DNA of 64,000 nucleotides from Chloranthus sessilifolius (lineage: Eukaryota > Streptophyta > Magnoliopsida > Chloranthales > Chloranthaceae): contig CM037589.1 in assembly GCA_021018995.1 (NCBI GenBank), positions 7,517,001-7,581,000 of the forward strand, written 5' to 3'. The notes below the pieces were generated by a model. That model was not told the DNA's origin. It did not search any database and saw only the letters and a list, made by a program, of their open reading frames with translations. A program made the position numbers and the translations under genes. Shown here piece by piece: positions 1-9,879 of this stretch (the stretch's first letter is position 1; each line of letters starts with the position of its first letter).

Positions 1-330
1 TTTGAGTGATTTTATCAAAATATTGGGTAGGAACCAATCCTTCCTGTATACAATTTAAATCGGTACCACTATCAATTAGTTCAACAGCATCTTTGATAGT
101 GAATTCTTGATTGATTACCAAAGTAATTTGAATATACCATTTTTGAGCTGTTACTTGGCTCAGGACATTGATTCGATTATGTTGTTGAATTGGTGGTTGA
201 GTAGCAAGAGATTTCTTTTGCTTACTCATCTCGATTTTTAATGAATTAATTTCATGCTTAAGGTCCTTTGATTATATGAGTCTAGGTATAGACTCATTAT
301 TTGAATATTGAGGTTGAGATTCTTTTATTG
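1..330 (-). pseudogene. Pararetroviral aspartic protease region, left copy (runs off the window edge)
   Basis: Reading leftward, this stretch encodes a retroviral-type protease entry: a beta-strand-like segment (QEFTIKDAVELI) followed by the catalytic DSG triad at 65-73 and then TDLNCIQEGLVP. In Caulimoviridae the protease follows the coat protein and precedes reverse transcriptase, so reverse transcriptase may lie just left of position 1. The window cannot show this. It is part of the decayed left viral copy. Confidence 0.7.
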
Positions 331-332
331 GA

Positions 333-1184
333 TTAGTAGTTTTGTGCTAATCCCAATAAAGATGGTTGATTATTTGTAGGAATAGTGGTTCCGAGACAAT
401 TTATTATTGAGTGACCAAAAGATGGAGAAAATTCAGATTTTGTCTGAATAAGTTTTGGGTCTTTGTCATAAAGTTGGTCTGATTTTTTCTTGACTTTACA
501 CCTGTTGGCATAATGACCAAACTTTAAACATTTATAACATTGAATATGTTCTTGTGATTTTGATTTAGATTTTGATTTCTTTGGTGAAGAAGACTCAAAC
601 ATTTTTTGAGTTTTCTGTCTATAAAAACTTGGAGGATAAGATTTGGATTTAAGATTTTCTGTCTGAGTTAAAACATTTATCTGAGAATTTGTTTGTTTTA
701 TTTGTTTTTTACCAGATAATGCTTTTAATCGAGATTTTAATTGATAAATAAATTCTTGATAGGGATTAGTATATTGTACTAAGGAAGTGTTTGATTTATC
801 AATAGATTTGATACAAACTCTGGTTTCCAAAGTTGTTGTGGGATTCGATTGAGGAAGTTTTAAGGCTTCAATAGGAGGGTAAACTGACTGAATAGTTAAC
901 CCATCCAGTTTTTGCCATTCTTTTTGGAAATCCTCAAGGAGAAATATTCTCCTTTCCTCTTGATTCATTTCAAGATATTTTGTTGCTTTAAATCAAGTAA
1001 CAAACGGAATTACTTGATAAAAAGTTTCAATATATTGATAAAATTGGTCTTTGAATTCTTGTAATTTTGATGCAGAAAATTTTTTTAAATACCATTCACG
1101 GAATGTTGCATATTTATCTTGCTGAAATTCAGCATTGATTTCTTGTCTATTGATAACAAAGTTTTCTGATTTTATAAAAGCCAT
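333..1184 (-). pseudogene. Pararetroviral coat-protein region with CCHC zinc knuckle, left copy
   Basis: The 333-968 part holds a basic, Ser/Lys-rich tract followed by a retroviral zinc knuckle, CYKCLKFGHYANRC (C-x2-C-x4-H-x4-C), the signature of caulimovirid coat proteins. The 993-1184 part encodes an aromatic, charged segment (FREWYLKKF) matching the equivalent segment of the right copy near 7580-7930. It lies between the movement-protein and protease regions of the left copy. This is fossil sequence; no function today is claimed. Confidence 0.75.
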
Positions 1185-1195
1185 AAAAACTTTTA

Positions 1196-2256
1196 TTAAT
1201 GGATTGAGAAATTCATCTGGCTAGCAGTAGGGGATTCCCTCTGCTGTTGGGTATATATCCCATGAGGAATCTGTTGTTCAAAAACTTGGATTCCTTCCAG
1301 ATTGGATTGATTAAATTCAGAAGGAACAAATGAGTTAGCTTCTGAATAAGATGATCGAGCAGTCGAGGGTATAGATACTCTATAAGGACCTCGAGACCTC
1401 ATATCAGAATAAGAACTCCTATAAGAAGTTCTGTGAGATGTAGATCTATCAAATTTTAAGATTACATCTCCCTGGGTATTTTGAATAATTTGTTTAATTT
1501 CTTGGTTTAAAATTGGTTTAGGTGAGACAGCTTGAGGTATACGCCAAGCATCAGGAAAAGTAATATTTTTCCATTCACACAGTTTTTGTGTAGCAACATT
1601 AGTGGTTGCACTATTAGTCTCAATTAAGACTGTTCTTCCTGGTTCATTTTGATAATTAATCTTAGGAACCAGAGAAGTCATCACCTTATAATGAAGGCGA
1701 TAGATCAGAGCAATGGTCTCTGATCCAGGCATAAAGTTGTATCCCTCAGTTTGGAGATGAAGGGTACAAGCATGAAAAATGTTTTTATCTGTTAAAGATA
1801 AAGTTAAATTTGAAAAAACATTGTAGTATACAGGACCAAGGCATAAGCTGGTCTCAATAGCGGCCATCAGAGAGGATCGCCAATCAAGGCATCTAGCATC
1901 TCTGAGAGTGCTAAGTATACTAGTATTTTCAAGACCCAATAAGGTCAAAGGTTTGAATGCAACTTGAATGCATCCTAAATGAAGAAATTTGAAACGATGA
2001 AGGTCATGTAAAAGATCTTCATTGGAAAGTAATTGAAAACCTTCATTTTGACTTCATTTATACTGAGAGTTTGCTCAGTAGTTTTGATCGACATGTCGGT
2101 GGACCAATCTTTCCATCCATATTGATAGATTGTTTTAGGATTGATGGAAGGAATTGTCCATCGATTTAATTGGTTTTTTTGGTCATCAATTTGAGACCAT
2201 TTATCTAATTGTTTATTTTTGATTAATTTTTTAGAGGAAAAATTAAAAAGAGACAA
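1196..2256 (-). pseudogene. 30K-superfamily viral movement protein, left copy
   Basis: The leftward product contains the core of a caulimovirid 30K movement protein: LLGLENTSILSTLRDARCLD, then a CLGPVYYN strand, NLTLSLTDKNI and a HLQTEGYNF segment. Movement proteins of this family widen plasmodesmata for cell-to-cell spread. The start (MSLFNFSSKK) and the downstream half match the copy at 7958-9022 closely. The region is interrupted and is treated as a fossil. Confidence 0.8.
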
Positions 2257-2280
2257 AATAAAATTGATGATTTTTTTTTT

Positions 2281-2456
2281 TTTATATATATATATATTTT
2301 TTTAAATTTAAAACAGTAAAAAAGAAAGGGTAAAAGAGCTTTTGGTAAAACCAATAAGACTGTAATTACATATGGGAATAGTAATGTTGGAATAGTTTTA
2401 CTATAATGAATAGTGATTCGGAATACTATTCATCAGCATAGTAAATTACTATTTAC
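2281..2456 (-). repeat. Viral leader segment shared by both copies (left)
   Basis: A T-rich run with TA repeats is followed by about 140 bases matching 9055-9206, ending in a TAGTAAATTACTATT motif in both places. It lies immediately upstream of each movement-protein start, so it is best read as part of the viral leader rather than host DNA. Right of this shared block the two flanks differ completely. Confidence 0.7.
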
Positions 2457-2699
2457 CTTCTTCTCCATAAATTTCCATGGACTTCTTACAGAAATTTATT
2501 TAGATTTACTACTAGATTGCTGTTGCAAAACTGCGTCCGTCCACGATAACTTTTACGGGGAATCAACCGGCAACAACGCAATCCCTGCTACAATGCCATC
2601 AAGTCATCCCAACGCGACTTCCCACGCTACCACAGCATAGTAGTAAATCTAAACAGACCATTATAAGTCATCCATAGAAACCACTGAAGAAGACGATGA

Positions 2700-3130
2700 A
2701 CAGTAGTTCATACGCCCATGATTAGCCACCCTAATCACGACTCACTACCTCTCAAGATTCCAACACTAGCCACCCGCCATATGTAATTACCACGGGCTTA
2801 GCCGGACATGGCTCTGATACCAACTTAAATTACCACGGGTGGCTAATCATGGGCTTAGGGTGGCTAATTTAAGTTAGTGATACCACCCTAATTTAAGTTG
2901 GTACTCTGAGATTGGTATCAGAGTACAACTACTCCTCGACTATCTCAGAGTACAACTACTCCTCAACTTAAATTACCACGGGTGGCTAATCATGGGCTTA
3001 GGGTGGCTAATTTAAGTTGGCTCTGATACCAACTTAAATTATTCGGAGAAGCTACTCAAGATTCCAACACTAGCCACCCGCCATATGTAATTACCACGGG
3101 CTTAGTCGGACATGGCTTTGATACCAAACT
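2700..3130 (-). other. Shuffled cluster of initiator tRNA-Met primer-binding sites
   Basis: The minus strand carries TGGTATCAGAGC, complementary to the 3' end of plant initiator tRNA-Met, at 2811-2822 and 3020-3031, with a one-base variant at 3115-3126. An oppositely oriented partial copy is at 2913-2924. Each lies in a repeated block with motifs such as CACGGGTGGCTAATC and TGGCTAATTTAAGTT. This site primes minus-strand DNA synthesis in Caulimoviridae and many LTR elements. Its position, upstream of the left movement-protein start and downstream of the promoter-like region, fits a viral leader. The multiplication and shuffling of the block is unusual. Confidence 0.7.
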
Positions 3131-3419
3131 CAGAGTAAGGGGAAGACGTGGTTGCGGAAGAGACGGAAGCACACGGGAAGAAAACCTTATATCATATATT
3201 AATTCTAATAAAACAAACTTACAATTAAAAACTCAAAACATATGGAATCTTATAACTATACACACTATGCAACTACTATGCAGTTACTATGCATGCATTA
3301 AACAAATATATACAAATGGAGGAAGCTTATCGAAACCTTGAGTAGCTTCTTCGATACACACTGATACTAAAAGAAAGAACAAGAGAGAATGCTAGGGAAA
3401 ATTACTCGGTACAATTTCT

Positions 3420-3460
3420 CGGTGTCATGGACAATCCACAGGCTAACCCTTTTATAGATG
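3420..3460 (-). promoter_or_regulatory. Candidate pararetroviral TATA box and start region
   Basis: On the minus strand ATCTATAAAAG (3449-3459) is a strong plant TATA box. It lies between the as-1-like element (3598-3619) and the primer-binding-site cluster (from 3126), which is the layout of caulimovirid pregenomic RNA promoters. Transcription start would be near 3420 by spacing; this is inferred. Confidence 0.5.
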
Positions 3461-3597
3461 AATGCGGATTTGAAATGGTTTGAAATCCGCTACTGATTGA
3501 GGAATGCGGACTTGAGATGAATTGAAATCCGCCGCTGAGTGGGACACGTGTGTTGGGTGGATTGGTTGCAGTCGCTTCGTCCCTTGATAATTGTGTC

Positions 3598-3619
3598 CTG
3601 ACGTAAGGGCATGCGTCAG
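3598..3619. promoter_or_regulatory. as-1-like double TGACG element
   Basis: CTGACGTAAGGGCATGCGTCAG contains TGACG and its inverse CGTCA eight to ten bases apart. The left half, TGACGTAAGGG, is identical to the start of the as-1 element of the cauliflower mosaic virus 35S promoter, which binds TGA-type bZIP factors. In 35S the two TGACG motifs are direct; here the second is inverted. It lies about 140 bases upstream of the candidate TATA box on the minus strand. Confidence 0.55.
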
Positions 3620-3839
3620 TGGTTCATAATTGAAATGATGACTTCTTGGGTTGCATCATGGACAGCTAGTGAGACTATTATATTGGCAGACAATAATCGA
3701 TATATGGGGTCCAGTGAGATTCTTGGACGATTTGTAATTGGCAGCTTTATTGACTGTATTAGATGTTGCTTGGAGTAGTGACAGCAGTATTGTCTGGACC
3801 TTATGGTTTCATGCGATCGCCAAGATTCTGATAAAATCT

Positions 3840-4823
3840 TTAATGTCTTGAGATGGAGCCATATAATTCTTTTTCTTGAATAGCGGCATCAATTTTTAAG
3901 TCAGCAGGAAGATAGAGATTTGTCCTGCTAATTAATTGTTGGAGGAATTGGTCTGCTTCATGATCTTGCTGAGAAGTCGTCATGTACTCCATTGGTAAAT
4001 TTGTGAGAAAGATTCTTCTTCCGTCAGTAATTTTGAAGGAATAATTTTCTTTGGTGTTTCTGCTTGCTTCTTGTGAGAAATGTATTAATGAATGGATCCA
4101 ATAAGATCGGGGAGAAATTGATTCAGCCAGAGATAGCGAAGAAGGATGAGGCAAACATTTTGGCATGTGGACATATGAAAATTCATGGAGGAGGGTTTTT
4201 CGAAGAATCCACATTTGATAAGGTTGAAAGAATTGTTCTCTAGATCTCCAGCCAATAGTGCTAGTGATCCATAAGGTAAGATGAATACTACTAGGTAAGG
4301 ATCTAGCAACATGGAATAGCATAGATTTGATCATTCTAGGAACATTGGGAATGTCAGAAATGGAGAAAATAATTTGATTGATCAAACCCCAATCAAGGCA
4401 TTGAAGAAGATTGTGAGGGTAATCATGACTGAAAAGAGAAATTTTTGGAAGATGAAAACCCTGAAGAGTATTAAGGAATTGATAGTTTTTTAAGAGAATT
4501 GTTTTGATTTCAAAAGCAGGACTCTCAATTTGAGCAATAATAGATTGAGAAATATCAATGGGGAAAACATATTTGAGTTTCTCAAACATGCAAATGCGTT
4601 TGAGACAATGAAGAATAGGATCATTGAAATGAGGTTCAATGGAGGCAATGAGGTCAAGAAAATGATTGATTTTTTCAATGGAAAAAATTCCTTCTTCCCA
4701 GTTGAACTCTCTTAATAAAGAGATAAGACTATCATATAATAATTTAATTTGGCATTGTTGAGTCTGGCTCTTGTTGGTAAGGAAACTCAGATGTTGCTGA
4801 ATTCTTTTCATATTTTGATCCAT
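3840..4823 (-). CDS. Unknown 327-aa protein in the pararetroviral unit
   Basis: This is the longest uninterrupted frame in the viral unit that does not match movement or coat protein. The product starts MDQNMKRIQQHLSFL, is rich in Leu, Ile, Ser and His, and looks mainly helical and globular with no membrane segment, zinc site or polymerase motif that I can see. It ends near KELYGSISRH. It lies where reverse transcriptase would be expected in a single-component genome, downstream of protease-like sequence (5140-5505) and upstream of the promoter-like region (3420-3620). It could be a second viral reading frame, as some florendoviruses have an ORF2 of unknown role, or captured host sequence. 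I do not recognise it and assign no function. Confidence 0.45.
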   Translation of the reverse strand: MDQNMKRIQQHLSFLTNKSQTQQCQIKLLYDSLISLLREFNWEEGIFSIEKINHFLDLIASIEPHFNDPILHCLKRICMFEKLKYVFPIDISQSIIAQIESPAFEIKTILLKNYQFLNTLQGFHLPKISLFSHDYPHNLLQCLDWGLINQIIFSISDIPNVPRMIKSMLFHVARSLPSSIHLTLWITSTIGWRSREQFFQPYQMWILRKTLLHEFSYVHMPKCLPHPSSLSLAESISPRSYWIHSLIHFSQEASRNTKENYSFKITDGRRIFLTNLPMEYMTTSQQDHEADQFLQQLISRTNLYLPADLKIDAAIQEKELYGSISRH

Positions 4824-4834
4824 ATGGTTTGGAC

Positions 4835-5505
4835 CTATACCACTTCCATCCTGGTAAAGGCCAGGGTTAATACAGTCAGGGATAGGTCTTGGGTTATGGA
4901 TACTAGGTTTTGGTAGTATTTGGGTAGTTGGATATGAGTCAAAAGCTTCTTGGGCTTTTTGTAGGGAATTGTGTATCTGGTATAATGAATTGGGAAAATT
5001 TTAGATTTGGCTATGACAGGTTTGCCAAGAGGTATAAACACCTGGGTTGAAACCTCTAAGGACAGTATAAGTTTTTCTTTGGGGCGAAGAATTGTCTTCT
5101 GTTGAATTGGCTGTATTGGCAGAAGAGTTTCCTGTAAGGCTAGTCATTCTCTGCACAAAAAGTAGTGGTGAGCTGGTGATTTCCTATTGTAGGATCACCG
5201 CATAAATATAAGACCACTGGAGTGGTGGTATGCGAATGCTGATGCAAATGGGAATAAACAATTCTATTATTGTGAGTAGTGTGATTGGAGTGATGAGCCT
5301 CCCAGAATTGGTTATTTCCGGAAAGGGAGACACAACAAAGGTGAGGAAAGGAGTCCTCAGAAGGACAGGAGAGAAAATGAAATCGAAGGGGATGCCCCTT
5401 AAATTGGACAGAAATGCCATGAGAATCTCCCCTGGTAAAGGGAAAGATAGAAGGAATAAAAGGAATCCCTAAGATAAGGGTTTGAGTGATGTTTGGGAGA
5501 ATCAC
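4835..5505 (-). pseudogene. Protease C-terminal fragment and linker, right viral copy
   Basis: The 5140-5505 stretch begins ILPNITQTLILGIPFIPSIF followed by PFTRGDSHGISVQFKG. The hydrophobic LILG-PF-x-PF pattern resembles the C-terminal half of caulimovirid aspartic proteases (ILGTPFL-type). The 4835-5041 part is a short Pro/Tyr-rich segment without a recognised domain. The right copy shows the protease only as fragments and is treated as a fossil. Confidence 0.4.
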
Positions 5506-5921
5506 AAAAGAAGTGGAAATGGAAGTTTTTACGAAATATGATGCATACCTCTAATAGTAATGCTGAAAATACCAGTTGTTTACTGGGGTTGTTTGATACT
5601 TAAAAAACTTTTAGTTTACCTTGTCAGTAATTACCACTAGGGATAATAAGCGTCCAAAAGATGGGATTTTGGAACGACTTTGAAGATAAGATTTTGTGGG
5701 ATAAACAAAAGAGAAAAGAATAAAAACGGATTTGGGTTAAATTCCATTGGGAATAAAAGAAATAAATTTGTATGCTGGCAAATTCCATGCAAAATCATTT
5801 ATGGGGGTTTGGAAATTATGACCAAGAAAATAATTTATAATTTTATGATTGGATTAATCATGTTATTTTCAAAGATTTTTAAATATTTATATGGGAATTT
5901 GGTGTGCATAAGGCCTGATGG

Positions 5922-7451
5922 CTATTCATGCCATTCCAAATGCCAAGAAAGACTAAAGGTAGCATAATAATTTGTGTGCCTATGATTGTATTGGTTGTAG
6001 GCATTGTATTGGTTGTACCTATTCGTGTAGGTATATTGTTGGATGAGGTTATTCTTTGGATGTGAAAAAGGAAGTAAATTTGCATGGAGAGTTCTTGGAA
6101 TGAAAAGCTTATTGTGTAATTTAATAATAGAAAGAAAAGTAAGTAGAAATGGAATGATAGGAAAAGTTAGGAGAAATAGAAAGAAAAGTGGTAAGAGACA
6201 TGGGGGCCCCAAAATTACACAATGAGGTTTTGGGATGAGACATAAAGAGGAACCCAAAGAAGGAGATTCTAAAGGATGTGTGAATGGGATTTTGTCTACC
6301 GTAGGTGAATAAGGTAGTAAGATAGTGGGTAGAGTAGTTTCATAAGGAGAGTGAAACTGGTCCGAATAATAATTCTGTATAACCCGTGGGATGTTGTAGG
6401 TAACAGAGAAAGGGATATTAGAGAGCACAATAGTGCTGAGATATCTAAATGGTTGGTTTTTGATGATATGAGGGGAAAATGTACCAGGAAAAGATGGATT
6501 AATTTGAGGATCATACAATGGGCCTAGGTTTTTCCTAAGGAAAAAATGGTCAAACTTGGACCAGTTAATAAAGTTGGTAAAATGGTCAATCTTAGACCAT
6601 TGAAAGCATTCAATATGCTTTTGAGAGTTTAATTTGGAGTTCTTTTTTATCTTGGGCAAAGAAGATATTTTGTACTTTGATAAAATCAATGGGTGAAAAT
6701 AATCAGATTGATTTTGAATATTGAATTGGTGGACACTAGTTACTTGACTAGTGATTATAGTGGAATCCAAGATGTTTTCATAGGCCAAATCCTTAAGTGA
6801 CTCAGAAAAGATCACATCTAATTTACTGGATGATTTCTTAGGTGTATATTTATCTAAGATGTCAATGGATAATTGTGGTTGAATGTGCTGTGTAATTTCA
6901 ACCGAAAGAGGATTAATTTTTGCCTGACTAGGCTGATTTTTAGTATAGTGACTAGTAGAAATAATAGGAACTAAAGATAGTTGTTGATTTATCAAGTTTG
7001 ATTTGTCTTCATCAGGGATAGTGAATTCCTGAGGAATCCCCAGAGGAATTATCAGAATAATTTGAGTAGACCAATTTTGACTCAAAGCATGGATATGATT
7101 AGGAGGAATAAGGGACTTCCTGTGTGGTTTTAATTCAGATTTTATTAAATTACTCTCATGAATATTGGAAGACCTAGTTAAAGACTCTTGATTAGTGTCA
7201 AAAGGCTTTTGATCAGAATCTTGATTAGACTCTTTAAACTCTTGATTAGAGTCAGGAGATGAATTGTTGGATGAAGAGTGACCAGATTGAAAACTAAAAA
7301 GTTTAGGGTCTTTGTCATAAAGTTGGTATGATTTTTTCTTAACCTTACACCTGTTGGCATAATGACCAAACTTTAAACATTTATAACATTGAATATGTTC
7401 TTGTGATTTTGATTTAGATTTTGATTTCTTTGGTGAAGAAGACTCATACAT
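5922..7451 (-). pseudogene. Pararetroviral coat-protein/zinc-knuckle reading frame, right copy
   Basis: A 509-codon frame reads leftward. It opens with a Ser/Lys tract and the knuckle CYKCLKFGHYANRC (residues about 22-35), as in the left copy. A Ser/Asn/Gln-rich stretch follows. Near residues 275-320 there is a second diverged repeat of the knuckle neighbourhood (QKHIECF, then KIDHF, then LGPLYDPQ). The C-terminal part is hydrophobic and then Tyr/Asn/Gln-rich (NQYNAYNQYN). The left half matches the other copy; the remainder has no counterpart visible in the window. Fossil element; no present function claimed. Confidence 0.6.
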
Positions 7452-7579
7452 TTTTTAAGTTTTCTGTTTATAAAAACTTGGAGGATAAGAGTTGGATTTA
7501 GGATTTTCTGTTAAAACATTTATATGAGAATTTGTTTGTTTTATTTGTTTTTTACCAGATAATGCTTTTAATCGAGATT

Positions 7580-7936
7580 TTAATTGATAAATAAATTCTT
7601 GATAGGATTTGATTTAGGAAGTTTTAAGGCTTCAATAGTAGGGTAAACTGACTGAATAGTTAACCCATCCAGCTTCTGCCATTCCTTTTGAAAGTCCTCA
7701 AGGAGAAATATTCTCCTTTCCTCTTGATTCATTTCAAGATATTTTGTTGCTTTGAACCAAGTAACAAATGGAATTACTTGATAAAAAGTTTCAATATATT
7801 GATAAAATTGTTCTTTGAATTCTTGCAATTCTGATGCAGAAATTTTTTTTAAATACCATTCACGGAATGGTGCATATTTATCTTGCTGAAATTCAGCATT
7901 GATTTCTTGTCTATTAATAACAAAGTTTTCTGATTT
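7580..7936 (-). pseudogene. Segment between movement protein and coat protein, right copy
   Basis: This short leftward frame encodes FKEQFYQYIETFYQVIPFVT and then a charged stretch (EERRIFLLEDFQKEW). It is nearly the same as the left-copy sequence at about 840-1180. It links the movement-protein and knuckle regions of the viral polyprotein. Confidence 0.6.
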
Positions 7937-7957
7937 TGTATGATCTATAAAACTTTA

Positions 7958-9022
7958 TTAATGGATTGAGAAATTCATCTCGCTAGCAGTAGGGGATTCC
8001 CTCTGCTGTTGGGTATATATCCCATGAGGAATCTGTTGTTCAGAAATTTGGATTCCTTCCAGATTAAGTTGATTAAATTCAGAAGGAACAAATGAGTTAG
8101 CTTCTGAATAAGATGATCGAGCCGTCGAGGGTATAGAAATTCTATAAGGACCTCTAGACCTCGAATCAGAATAAGAACTCCTATAAGATGTTTTGTGAGA
8201 TGTAGATCTATCAAATTTTAAGATTACATCTCTCTGGGTATTTTGAACAATTTGTTCAATTTCTTGGTTTAAAATTGGTTTAGGAGAGACAGCTTGAGGT
8301 ATACGCCAAGCGTCAGGAAAAGTAATATTTTTCCATTCACTTAATTTTTGTGTAGCAACATTAGTGGTTGCACTATTAGTTTCAATTAAGACTGTTCTTC
8401 CTGGTTCATTTTGATATTTAATTTTAGGAACTAGAGAAGTCATCACCTTATAATGAAGGCGATAGATCAGGGCAATGGTCTCTGATCCAGGCATAAAGTT
8501 GTATCCCTCAGTTTGGAGATGAAGAGTACAAGCATGAAAAATATTTTTATCTGTTAAAGATAAAGTTAAATTTGGGAAAACATTGTAGTATACAGGACCA
8601 AGGCATAAGCTGGTCTCAATAGCGGCCATCAGAGAGGATCGCCAATCAAGGCATCTAGCATCTCTGAGAGTGCTAAGTATACTAGTATTTTCAAGACCCA
8701 ATAAGGTCAAAGGTTTGAATGCAACTTGAATGCATCCTAAATGAAGAAATTTGAAACGATGAAGGTCATGTAAAAGATCTTCGTTGGAAAGTAATTGAAA
8801 ACCTTCATTTTGACTTTCTTCATTTATACTGAGAGTTTGCTCAGTAGTTTTGATCAACATGTCGGTGGACCAATCTTTCCATCCATATTGATAGATTGTT
8901 TTAGGATTGATGGAAGGAATTGTCCATCGATTTAATTGATTTTGTTGGTCATCAATTTGAGACCATTTATCTAATTGTTTATTTTTGATTAATTTTTTGG
9001 AGAAAAAATTAAAAAGAGACAT
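7958..9022 (-). pseudogene. 30K-superfamily viral movement protein, right copy
   Basis: A 354-codon leftward frame starts MSLFNFFSKKLIKNKQ. The 30K core occupies roughly residues 90-210 (FKPLTLLGLENTSIL, RDARCLD, ETSLCLGPVYYNVFPN, LQTEGYNFMPGSE, YRLHYKVMTSLVP). The C-terminal third is Ser/Arg-rich (SRSRGPYRISIPSTAR) and ends with Gln-rich sequence. It is the better preserved of the two movement-protein copies. In living relatives the protein forms tubules or widens plasmodesmata. The element around it is broken. Confidence 0.82.
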
Positions 9023-9048
9023 AAAATAAAATTGATGATGATTTTTTT

Positions 9049-9206
9049 TTTTTTAAACAGTAAAGATAAGAAAGGGAAAAAAGATCTTTTGGTAAAACCA
9101 ATGAGACTGTAATTACATATGAGAATAGTAATGTTGGAATAGTTTTACTATAGTGAATAGTGATTTGGAATACTATTCATCAGCATAGTAAATTACTATT
9201 CACCTC
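9049..9206 (-). repeat. Viral leader segment shared by both copies (right)
   Basis: It matches 2281-2456 in order and orientation, starting with a T-rich run and ending at a TAGTAAATTACTATTCACC motif. Sequence right of about 9206 no longer matches, so this is the visible right border of the viral locus. Confidence 0.65.
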
Positions 9207-9879
9207 TACTATGTGAAAAACATCATCTAAGTCATTTGATTTGAAGATCATCATTTAAATATATCAATTGCAAAAGATTAAAACAAAATATAATTTTCAT
9301 CATTTGATTAAATGGAGTCAAAGGCTATTATATAATTCAAGAGTTGACTATAATAGTTCATATGACAAATATCATGTTTTGCTCCAGTTTTATATACCAG
9401 AGATCTATTGATCATGAACTTAAAATCAGATGGCCCATATTGCATTTTAACATATCAAATGCCCCTAAAATACAATCTTTCTTTAAATTTGTTGCAGTCA
9501 CTTGAAAAACTTGTGCAAGTAATGGCTCCTTTTGTAAGATACCATGTTCTTTATTTTAAATTAAAAGAAAGTTGTTTGGCTGTATTCTTATATTATCTTA
9601 TAGCTTAAAAGCAAATCTTTTAATTGGATTGAATCATGCATTCTTCTTTAGTGGAAATATAGAGGTCAATGTTTTACCATGATTTTTTTAATGGATGTTG
9701 ATAATTCAAAAAAAAAAAAAAATTTAAGTGAATTTGAACCACTTTGATCTGAGTTGACCAAAAATTAATTTTGATCATAGCTTGTTAGTTTTATTTATCA
9801 ATTTTAATGTGTGGCATGCTATGCATATATATAGAAATAAGCCTTTGAAACATTGATTCTTATATATCACTTAATAATT
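9207..9879. other. AT-rich stretch with no recognised feature
   Basis: The block is AT-rich, with poly-A near 9709-9721 and short TA runs. Reading frames are short and show no domain. It has no primer-binding-site match that would extend the viral locus to the right. Confidence 0.5.

Larger units (their letters stand above)
1..9206 (-). mobile_element. Tandem endogenous pararetrovirus locus (Caulimoviridae, florendovirus/petuvirus-like)
   Basis: Two copies of one viral unit lie head to tail, both reading leftward. Movement-protein sequence occurs at 7958-9022 and again at 1196-2256. A shared non-coding leader lies just upstream of each (9049-9206 and 2281-2456). The distance from one movement-protein start to the next is about 6.8 kb, a plausible circular genome length for this family. 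Between the two starts come coat-protein and protease sequence, an unknown reading frame, a promoter-like region and primer-binding sites, in the order expected for a permuted circular genome. Over about 395 aligned bases I counted 22 differences between the copies (about 5.6%), so the locus is old, probably millions of years. Both copies are broken, each with a few breaks. The left copy runs off the window. Family assignment rests on the 30K movement protein plus CCHC knuckle plus protease order; the genus is inference. Confidence 0.8.

Noticed and set aside
2811-2822. Possible initiator tRNA-Met gene end (GCTCTGATACCA)
   Set aside because: Only the 3' acceptor complement is present. There is no cloverleaf, anticodon arm or T-arm upstream, and the motif repeats in a viral primer-site context.
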